The notes under the pieces are model-generated. The model saw only the letters and a list, made by a program, of their open reading frames with translations. It made no database searches and was not told the DNA's origin. Source: Kitasatospora sp040298565 (GTDB lineage Bacteria; Actinomycetota; Actinomycetes; Streptomycetales; Streptomycetaceae). From it: a stretch of DNA of 64,000 nt. A program made the translations under genes and the position numbers. The DNA lies in the NCBI RefSeq assembly GCF_040298565.1, contig NZ_JBEPAK010000008.1, positions 3,645-67,644 on the forward strand, given 5' to 3'. Position 1 is the stretch's first letter. Every line of letters begins with the position of its first letter. Below, one piece after another: positions 8,105-15,050 of this stretch.

Positions 8105-8175
8105 CCGCTCCCCTCCTCCGTTCCTCCGTCCGATCACCCGCCGGCAGGCAGCGTAGACCCCCGCTCCCCCGCTGC

Positions 8176-9348
8176 TCAGGAGGCCTTCGCCAGCGCCTCG
8201 GCCAGGAACTGCGCCGCCTGCCGGACCAGCCGCAGCCGCTCCCGGTCGGGGGTGTAGTCCTGCACGTTGTCCGAGATCCGCACCTCCGCCTTGGCCGCCG
8301 GGCCCTGGCCCGCCTTGAGCGCCGCCTGGAGCTTGCGGGCCGCGTCCAGTCCCGGGGCGTCCGCCTTGGCCGCGGCGAGCAGCAGTTTGGCCGCGCTGCC
8401 CGCCGGGGCCTCGGCGCCGGTCTGGGTGAGCGCGGCGGCGTCGTACCGGCCGGAGACCGCCGCGGCCGCGCCGTACAGGTCCGGGCGGGCCAGCCCGGCC
8501 GCGGCCGCGCACGGTGCGCCGCCCTCCACGCCGAGGGCCCCCCAGGAGGCGGGGCCGGGCGGCAGGGTGCGGAAGGAGCTCGCGATGGTGGTGCGCAGCG
8601 TCGCGTCGTCGGAGACGGCGGCCGGAGCGGCGGCGACCAGCTCGCAGGGGTGGGCGGTGCCGTTGGGCGCCTCGGGGGCGACCAGGATGAACGGGCGGGC
8701 GCGACCGGCCTGCAGCGCCGCGCCGATGCCCTCGAAGACGTCCGGGACCTCGGCGTCGGCGGTCTTGCTCGGGGTGGCGGAGTGCATCACCACGACCGGG
8801 AAGCGCGCGTTCGGCTCCTTGGCGTACTGCGGGGGCAGCCAGACCCGGATGTTGCGCGGCTTCCCGTCGGGGCCGAGCACCGCGGACTGCAGCAGTTCGC
8901 CGCCGGCGGGGTGCCCGACGCTGTCGAACCGGCTGGCCACGGCGGACGCGGCGGCCGTGGCCGCGGCCGGTGCGGCCGGTGCGGGAGCGGCGGCCGACTC
9001 GGCGGCCGTGGGCGGCGCCGCCTGCTGCCGGGCGGTCGAAGCGCTGTCGGGGTCCTTCCAGGCCCCCGCGCCGGCGGCGTCCGCGGCCGACTGGGCCCGG
9101 TCGGCACCCTGGCCGCCCCGGCCGAGGCCGCCGAAGGCCCCGAGCGCGGTGAGCAGCGTGAGTGCGGTGACGCAGACGCCGCAGACCATCGCCCCCGCCG
9201 CCCGCAGCAGCATCGGCCACCGGTCGCCCGCGAGCTCGTAGGTCTCGGCGGCCCGCAGGTCGCGCCAGCGCTGGAGCGAGCCGCGCGCCAGCCAGATCCC
9301 GCCGAACGCGGCGGCCAGCAGGGGGATGACGAGGAGCGGACGAACCAC
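8176..9348 (-). CDS. membrane-anchored esterase-like protein
   Basis: About 390 residues. Two hydrophobic segments near the N-terminus (RPLLVIPLLAAAFGGIWLA and the region around GAMVCGVCVTALTLLTALG) are followed by an Ala/Pro-rich linker and then an alpha/beta-hydrolase domain of the enterochelin-esterase/mycolyltransferase-like group (RVWLPPQYAKEPNARFPVVV, then a large esterase core). The usual G-x-S-x-G elbow is weak (WGALGVEGG), so activity is uncertain. GTG at 9348 is preferred because GAGGTGG lies about 8 bp upstream; starts at 9357, 9360 or 9501 are possible. It is 71 bp upstream of the Tap-like hydrolase on the same strand. Confidence 0.7.
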   Translation of the reverse strand: MVRPLLVIPLLAAAFGGIWLARGSLQRWRDLRAAETYELAGDRWPMLLRAAGAMVCGVCVTALTLLTALGAFGGLGRGGQGADRAQSAADAAGAGAWKDPDSASTARQQAAPPTAAESAAAPAPAAPAAATAAASAVASRFDSVGHPAGGELLQSAVLGPDGKPRNIRVWLPPQYAKEPNARFPVVVMHSATPSKTADAEVPDVFEGIGAALQAGRARPFILVAPEAPNGTAHPCELVAAAPAAVSDDATLRTTIASSFRTLPPGPASWGALGVEGGAPCAAAAGLARPDLYGAAAAVSGRYDAAALTQTGAEAPAGSAAKLLLAAAKADAPGLDAARKLQAALKAGQGPAAKAEVRISDNVQDYTPDRERLRLVRQAAQFLAEALAKAS

Positions 9349-9585
9349 GGAACGCACCACCTCGGAAGAGGGTCGGCGCCGGACCGGACCCGGTGCCGTA
9401 CGGGAGGCGACCGCTCCGGCGGCGGGACCCCCGACACGGGGGACCCGGAGTGGGGCCGGGGCGCAGTCGGCCCCCAGCGTGCACAACGGGCGCACCGTCA
9501 CACGCGGGTGTGCCCGGCGAGTATCGCCCGTTCACTCGAAGGTGGGACGGCGGACCGACTCCGGGAGGCCTACCGCCACCGGCAG

Positions 9586-9660
9586 GACATCGGCCCGCCC
9601 AGGGCATCGGCCCGCCCGCAGGACATCAGCCGGCCCGCCAGGCTCTCAGCCCGCCCGCAG
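9586..9660 (-). repeat. tandem repeat seeded at the holB stop codon (~20 bp, 4 units)
   Basis: Read on the minus strand, the last codons of holB (CTG CGG GCG GGC TGA) are followed by about three more copies of a 19-20 bp unit resembling them: 9642-9660, 9622-9641, 9602-9621 and 9586-9601. The second unit also keeps a TGA; the others carry CGATG at that place. The gap between holB and the esterase gene has no other feature I can see. Confidence 0.75.
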
Positions 9661-10857
9661 CGCCACCGTCATCGCCTCGACCGCCAGCAGCGGGTCCACG
9701 TTGCGGTCCAGCGCGGTACGGCAGGCCAGCACCGCCTCGATCCGGCGCAGCGTGCCCTCCGCCGGGCCGGCCTGGGCGACCCGGTTCAGCGCCTGCCGCT
9801 GGTCCTCGTTGGCGAGCGCGCCGGTGGAGCCGAGCTGGATGGCCAGCACGTCCCGGTAGAACCCGAGCAGGTCGAGCAGTGCGACCCCGAGGGTCTCCCG
9901 GCGGGTGCGGGTGGCGCGGCTCTTCTGCCGCTTCTCCAGCTCCTTGACCGCCCCCGCCATGCCGCGCGGCGCCTTGCTTCCCTCGGCCGCGCCGTAGGCC
10001 GCCTTCAGGTCGTCGGTCTCCTTGGCGTCCTGCGTCTCGGCGAGCGCCTCGGCGTCGGCCTTCGCGGTGTCGACCAGGCGCTGCGCGGCGGCCAGGCAGC
10101 CGCCGATGTCGGAGACCTCCAGCGGTATCCGCAGCACCTCGGCGCGGCGGGTGCGGGCCTGCTCGTCCACGGCGAGGCGGCGCGAGCGCTCGATGTCGCC
10201 CTGCCCGGCGAGCGCCGCGATCCGGGCGGCCTCCGGTTCGACACCGTCGCGCCGGACCAGCATGTCGGCGACCGCCTCGGCGGAGGGAGTGCGCAGCACG
10301 AGCAGGCGGCAGCGCGAGCGGATGGTCGGCAGCACGTCCTGGACGGAGGGGGCGCAGAGCAGCCAGACGGTGCGCGGGGAGGGTTCCTCCACGCCCTTGA
10401 GCAGCGCGTTCGCGGCGGCCTCGGTGAGCCGGTGGGCGGCGTCCACCAGGATCACCGACCAGCGGCCGCCGGTCGGGTAACTGGAGGCGCGCAGCACCAG
10501 CTCGCGCATGTCGCCGACGCCGATGGACAGGCCGTCGGTCCGCACGTACTTGACGTCGGCGTGGCTGCCGGCCAGCACGGTGTGGCAGCCGTCGCAGAAC
10601 CCGCAGCCGGGCGTGCCGCCGAGCGCGAGGTCGGGGCTGGTGCACTGCAGGGCGGCGGCGAAGGCCCGCGCGGCGGTGACCTGCCCGGCCCCGGGCGGCC
10701 CGGTGAACAGCCAGGCGTGCGTCATCAGGGAGGCGTTCCCGCCGTCCGCGGGCGCGGCGCCGCGGCCCGCCCCGACCGTCGCCCCGGCCGCCCGGGCCGC
10801 GGCGGTCAGCTGCTCGACCACCCGCTCCTGGCCCACCAGGTCGTCCCAGACGGCCAC
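9646..10857 (-). CDS. holB: DNA polymerase III delta' subunit
   Basis: Clamp-loader subunit (403 residues) of the replicative polymerase. The AAA+ fold starts VWDDLVGQERVVEQL, the P-loop is GPPGAGQVTAA with Gln in place of the usual Lys, consistent with delta' not hydrolysing ATP, and a zinc-binding CGFCDGCHTV follows. The sensor region NALLKGVEEPSPRTVWLL and SRCRLL are typical of DnaX/delta' proteins. The GTG at 10857 is preceded by GGGAGC; longer versions lack homology. It lies downstream of tmk as in other streptomycetes, but a hairpin lies between them. Confidence 0.93.
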   Translation of the reverse strand: MAVWDDLVGQERVVEQLTAAARAAGATVGAGRGAAPADGGNASLMTHAWLFTGPPGAGQVTAARAFAAALQCTSPDLALGGTPGCGFCDGCHTVLAGSHADVKYVRTDGLSIGVGDMRELVLRASSYPTGGRWSVILVDAAHRLTEAAANALLKGVEEPSPRTVWLLCAPSVQDVLPTIRSRCRLLVLRTPSAEAVADMLVRRDGVEPEAARIAALAGQGDIERSRRLAVDEQARTRRAEVLRIPLEVSDIGGCLAAAQRLVDTAKADAEALAETQDAKETDDLKAAYGAAEGSKAPRGMAGAVKELEKRQKSRATRTRRETLGVALLDLLGFYRDVLAIQLGSTGALANEDQRQALNRVAQAGPAEGTLRRIEAVLACRTALDRNVDPLLAVEAMTVALRAG

Positions 10858-11089
10858 TGCTGCTCCCAAGCTCCGTACGACAGCGCCCCCGGCGCCGATT
10901 CCCCGCCGTCGAGCATACGTCTCCGCCCCGACAGCCACTGCTCCGTCCGGGTCACCCCGGGTACGGAGCCGGGCGGAGCCGCGAACCGGAAGCGAACCGG
11001 AAGCGGAACGAAGACGGGACGGGACGGGAAGCGGACTGGGCGCGAAGGGCACGCGACGGGAGCGGCCGGAAGCGGGCCCCGACGGCGAC

Positions 11090-11129
11090 GGGCGGCGCCG
11101 CCGGGGGTACTGCCCCGGTGACGCCGCCC
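11090..11129 (-). terminator. bulged hairpin downstream of tmk
   Basis: GGGCGGCG (11090-11097) pairs with CGCCGCCC (11122-11129), and CCGGGG (11101-11106) with CCCCGG (11113-11118), separated by a 3x3 internal loop. It begins about 20 bp after the tmk stop on the minus strand and probably limits read-through into holB. Confidence 0.6.
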
Positions 11130-11151
11130 GCTCAGCCGCCGTGGAGCCTGC

Positions 11152-14100
11152 TCAGCTCCGCCGGCCCCAGCGCCTGCCCCTGCCCTTGCCGCCGTCCTCG
11201 CCCCGGCCACCGTCACGCCGGCTGTCGCCGTCGCGCGGGCCGTGCTGCTCCTGGCCTGCAGCCTGCTCCCAACGCGCCCACTCGTCCCGCGACCCGAGCA
11301 GGGTGTCGGTCAGGCTCGGCAGGTCGTCCATCGGGGTCTCCTCGGCCCACTCCGGCCGCGGCCGTTCCACGGTGGGCTGCTCGGCGGGCTGACCCGGACC
11401 GGGCCGCCCGGTGCCGGGAGCGCCAGGACCGCCGGGAGCGCCGGAGACCGGGGCACCGGCAGCGGGCCGACCCGCGCCGGGCCACCCGGCGCCCGCCTGC
11501 CCCCCGTCGACCACCGGCAGCTCCCGCGTGCTGTCCACCGGCTCACCGGGCTTCCGGTCCGGCTCGATCCGCGGCAGCACGGCGGTCTCGTCCGCGGCCG
11601 GGACCTTGGGCAGCACGGCCGTCTCGTCGGCGGCCGGAACGGTCGGCAGCACCGCCGTGTCGTCCGCGGCCGGCCCGGTCGGCACCTTCGGCAGCTTGGC
11701 GGTCGCATCGGCCGCCTGCCGGTCCCGCAGCGACAGCTCCCGCGTCGCCTCGTCACCGAGCCCGCCCGATCCCTCCGACGTTCCGGGACCGCCGGGAACC
11801 CCCGACGCGCCCGACACTGCCGAAGCCCCCGAGGCACCCGCAGCTCCCGCAGCGCGCTCAGCGCCCGAACCGCCCTGCGGCGTCTCCCGCACCGCCCGCA
11901 GCTCCGTCGTCGCCGCGTCCCCGGCCCCGGCCTCCGGTGACCCCTCCGGCCGCCCCGTGGCGCGGCCGGCAGCCCGATCCGCGGCCCGGTCCGCCGCCGT
12001 CTCAGCCGCAGCGGCCGCCGCCGCGAGCGCGGCAGCCTGCGCCAGCCGGGCCTCCTCGGCCCGCTGCAGCGCCTCCTCCGCCCGGCGCCGCTGCTCCTCG
12101 CGGGCCAGTTCCCGCTGCCGCTGGAGCTCCGCCCGGGCGGCCTCCTCGTCGGCGATCCGCCGGCGCTCGGCGGCCTCCGCGGCCAGCCGGGCCTCCTCGG
12201 CCGCCCGCCGGCGCGCCTCCTCCTCGGCGCGGCGCTTCGCTTCCTCCTCCGCCCGGCGGCGGGCCTCCTCCTCGGCCTTGCGCCGGGCCTCGGCGGCGGC
12301 CCGCTCGGCCGCCTCCTTGGCGAGCCGCTCCTGCTCGGCCTGCTCGGCCCGCAGCTGCGCCAGCACCTCCTGGCGCTTGCGCTCGGCGGCCTCCTCCTCG
12401 GCCTTCCTGCGGGCCTCCTCGGCGGCGCGCCGCTCGGCCTCCTCCTTCGCCAGTCGCTCCTGCTCGGCGCGGGCGGCCTTCTCCTGCTCGGAGAGCGGCA
12501 GCTCGCGGTCCAGCCGGTGCCGGATGGCGGTGGTGACGAAGCCGGGGGCCTGGCTGCCGTCCACGACCAGGTAGCGCGCCGGGTCGGCGGCCGCGAGGGC
12601 GAGGAAGCCGGCCCGGACCCGCTGGTGGAACTCGGTGGGCTCGGACTCCAGCCGGTCCAGCGCCTCGGTGAAGCGCTCCCGGGCCTTGGTCGGGTCGACG
12701 TCCAGCACCACGGTCAGGTCGGGCAGCAGCCCACCGGTCGCCCAGCGGGAGATCCGGGCGACCTCGGTCGCAGCAAGGTCGCGCCCGGCGCCCTGGTAGG
12801 CGATCGAGGAGTCCATGTACCGGTCGGTGATCACGACGGCGCCGCGGGCGAGGGCCGGCCGGATGACGTTCTCGACGTGCTCGGCCCGGTCGGCCGCGTA
12901 GATCAGCGCCTCGGCGCGGTGCGACAGCCCGGTGTTGCCGACGTCCAGGACCAGGCCGCGCAGCCGCTGCCCGACGGGGCTGCCGCCGGGCTCGCGGGTG
13001 AGCACGACCTCGTGCCCCTTGCCGCGGATCCACTCCGCGAGCGCCTGGGCCTGGGTGGACTTGCCGGCGCCGTCGCCGCCCTCCAGGGCGATGAAGAATC
13101 CGGTGCCGGTGCCCCGGTGCGGCACCGGGCCGCTGCCGCCGCGCACCGCGTCCACCAGGTCCCGGGCGAACGGCGCGGTGCCGCGCCGGTCGTCGGTGCG
13201 CAGCAGCACGACGGCGGCGAGCACGAGGGTGAGCAGGCCCGCGGTGGCGACGGCGAGGGCCGCACCGCCGTGGATGAAGGTGAAGGAGCCGGGCTCGACG
13301 GTGCCGTACTCGACGTCCCCGTACGCCGCCGCGATCAGCGGGACGGCGACCAGCGCGGCGGCGACCACGACCCGCAGCACCGCGTACAGGTGCTCGGTGA
13401 CCTTCGGCAGCCGGGCCTCCTCGACCTCCTGGGCGAGCAGGGTGCGCCCGGCGGAGACCACGATCCCGGCGGCCAGGCCGGCCAGCACGGTGAGCAGCAG
13501 GACCAGCACGAAGTCCAGCACCAGCCCGGCCAGGATCAGCGCGACGCCCTCGGTGAGCAGGGCCAGCGCGAGCAGCCGGCGGCGGGAGAGCGAGGGCAGG
13601 ACGGCCCGGGTGAGCCGGGCGCCCAGCGCGGGGGTGCCGACCGCGGCGAGCACGACCAGGCCGTAGCCGATCGGCCCGGCGCGGTGCTCGGCGGCGGTGA
13701 GCAGCGCCAGCGCGGCGACGCCCGCCGTGGAGGCGAAGGCCGCCGCGACGGCGAAGGTGAAGTACGGGGCACTGCCGGTGCGGCCCTTGCTCAGGGCGGG
13801 GCCGGGGGTCGCGTCGGTCGGGGCGCGCAGACCGGTCAGCGGCGAGCGCGGGGCCACGGCCACCGGCCCGCCGGGCAGCTGCTGGAGGTGGTCGCGGACG
13901 GCGGCGGCGGCGAACAGCCCGGCCGCGCCGAGCGCCGCGAAGGTCAGCTGGTGGGCGCGCAGCCAGTCCGAGCCGAGCGCCGCGCCGACGTTGTTGACCA
14001 GGGTGAGGGCGATCAGGCCGGCGGCCGCGAGCGGCACCGTGACCCAGCCGGTGAAGCGGTCGACGCTCCGGACGGTGTCCAGGTTGGCGGCGGCCGGCCG

Positions 14101-14697
14101 CTGCTCCGCGGCGGGCGCGTAGGGGTTGGCCGGCGGCAGCAGGCCGGGAACGGCGGCGGCCCTGGCAATCCCCCGGACCCGCTCCGCCGCGCCGATCAGG
14201 AACACGGTGGCGAGCAGCACGTAGGTCGCGGCGCCGGAGGGCTTCGGCCCGGAACCCAGCCAGACCGTCCACCAGGGCGCGAGGCCGATCAGCAGGGCGC
14301 ACAGCGCGTCGGCGCCGAGCAGCGTCCAGCGCCGGTCGAGCTTCCCGGCGACCAGCTGGTGCACCGGCTCCAGCAGCACCACGCCGACCAGGCCGGTGGC
14401 CGCCACCCGCACGGCGAGGACGGCGGCGGTGGCGAAGGCGAGACTGCGCGGCAGCGCGCCGAACTGCCCGCCCTGGGCGGCGGCGATCACGGTGAGCGCG
14501 AGCAGCACCAGCAGCCCGAGCCGGTCGGCGGTGCCGCCGATCAGCTGGGTGGTCCACAGGCGCCGGTAGGGCCGGATGCGCAGCAGTGCCCTGGCCCGGT
14601 CCACAGAGGTCCCGGCGGGCACGACCTCGGGCAGGTCGGCCACGGTGGCGCCGGCGGCCGGGGCGGCACTGGGGGTGGGCTGCTCCTCGCTCGTCAT
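11152..14697 (-). CDS. tmk: membrane (MFS-like) domain fused to thymidylate kinase
   Basis: A 1181-residue fusion. Residues about 35-510 contain many hydrophobic segments arranged as in MFS transporters. Residues about 535-745 are a complete thymidylate kinase (dTMP to dTDP) with P-loop EGGDGAGKSTQ, the DRYMDSSIAYQGAGRDL segment, and an LTREPGGSPVGQRLR loop. Residues about 750-910 are a highly charged Ala/Glu/Arg coiled coil with Cys-free KAEEEARRRAEEE repeats, and the rest is low-complexity with three copies of a VPAADETAVLP repeat. A cytosolic kinase tethered to a transporter-like domain is known in streptomycetes; the transported substrate is unknown. It lies between topA and holB. Confidence 0.92.
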   Translation of the reverse strand: MTSEEQPTPSAAPAAGATVADLPEVVPAGTSVDRARALLRIRPYRRLWTTQLIGGTADRLGLLVLLALTVIAAAQGGQFGALPRSLAFATAAVLAVRVAATGLVGVVLLEPVHQLVAGKLDRRWTLLGADALCALLIGLAPWWTVWLGSGPKPSGAATYVLLATVFLIGAAERVRGIARAAAVPGLLPPANPYAPAAEQRPAAANLDTVRSVDRFTGWVTVPLAAAGLIALTLVNNVGAALGSDWLRAHQLTFAALGAAGLFAAAAVRDHLQQLPGGPVAVAPRSPLTGLRAPTDATPGPALSKGRTGSAPYFTFAVAAAFASTAGVAALALLTAAEHRAGPIGYGLVVLAAVGTPALGARLTRAVLPSLSRRRLLALALLTEGVALILAGLVLDFVLVLLLTVLAGLAAGIVVSAGRTLLAQEVEEARLPKVTEHLYAVLRVVVAAALVAVPLIAAAYGDVEYGTVEPGSFTFIHGGAALAVATAGLLTLVLAAVVLLRTDDRRGTAPFARDLVDAVRGGSGPVPHRGTGTGFFIALEGGDGAGKSTQAQALAEWIRGKGHEVVLTREPGGSPVGQRLRGLVLDVGNTGLSHRAEALIYAADRAEHVENVIRPALARGAVVITDRYMDSSIAYQGAGRDLAATEVARISRWATGGLLPDLTVVLDVDPTKARERFTEALDRLESEPTEFHQRVRAGFLALAAADPARYLVVDGSQAPGFVTTAIRHRLDRELPLSEQEKAARAEQERLAKEEAERRAAEEARRKAEEEAAERKRQEVLAQLRAEQAEQERLAKEAAERAAAEARRKAEEEARRRAEEEAKRRAEEEARRRAAEEARLAAEAAERRRIADEEAARAELQRQRELAREEQRRRAEEALQRAEEARLAQAAALAAAAAAAETAADRAADRAAGRATGRPEGSPEAGAGDAATTELRAVRETPQGGSGAERAAGAAGASGASAVSGASGVPGGPGTSEGSGGLGDEATRELSLRDRQAADATAKLPKVPTGPAADDTAVLPTVPAADETAVLPKVPAADETAVLPRIEPDRKPGEPVDSTRELPVVDGGQAGAGWPGAGRPAAGAPVSGAPGGPGAPGTGRPGPGQPAEQPTVERPRPEWAEETPMDDLPSLTDTLLGSRDEWARWEQAAGQEQHGPRDGDSRRDGGRGEDGGKGRGRRWGRRS

Positions 14698-15026
14698 ACG
14701 GTCAGCGTAGCGGGCTGGGCTTTGCCCGATTGAGATGAACGGGGTTCCGGTCCCCGGTCATCACCGCCTTGTGACGATCCCTGCACAGAGCTCGGGCCCG
14801 CGCCCCGAGGTGGGAGCGCGGGCCCGGTCGGGCTCCGGGAGGACCGTCCCGTCGGCTGTCGCCGGTCTTGCCCCGGCTGTCCGGGGACTGCCGGGGGATC
14901 TGCCCTCGTCGCCGGAGGCGGCGCCGAGAAGTCAGCCTCGTCGCCGGAGGCGGCGCCGAGAAGTCAGCCTCGTCGCGGGAGGCGGCGCCGAGAAGTCAGC
15001 CTCGTCGCCGGCGGCGGCCCGAGGAA
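14698..15026. other. noncoding gap between topA and tmk
   Basis: Holds the topA-end tandem repeat (14903-15050) and a topA terminator hairpin (14793-14826). The tmk promoter should lie between 14698 and 14790; a candidate -10 is not clear. No small gene is supported. Confidence 0.6.
14793..14826 (-). terminator. topA terminator hairpin
   Basis: CGGGCCCGCGC (14793-14803) pairs perfectly with GCGCGGGCCCG (14816-14826), loop 12 nt. It lies beyond the topA repeat array and about 95 bp before the tmk start on the minus strand. Confidence 0.65.
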
Positions 15027-15050
15027 TCAGCCCTCGTCGCCGGCGGCGTT
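14903..15050 (-). repeat. 32-bp tandem repeat seeded at the topA stop codon
   Basis: Units at 14904-14935, 14936-14967 and 14968-14999 are nearly identical 32-bp copies; a 31-bp copy at 15000-15030 contains the topA stop, and a fifth partial copy lies within the last codons. Each unit repeats the coding sequence for the protein end GDEG followed by a TGA, read on the minus strand. The period is not a multiple of three, so the copies do not extend the reading frame. Confidence 0.85.

Noticed and set aside
8105..9607. Upstream extension of the Tap-like hydrolase reading frame
   Set aside because: The extension is Arg/Pro/Gly-rich, lies on the same strand as but out of frame with the esterase gene, and removes the clear signal peptide.
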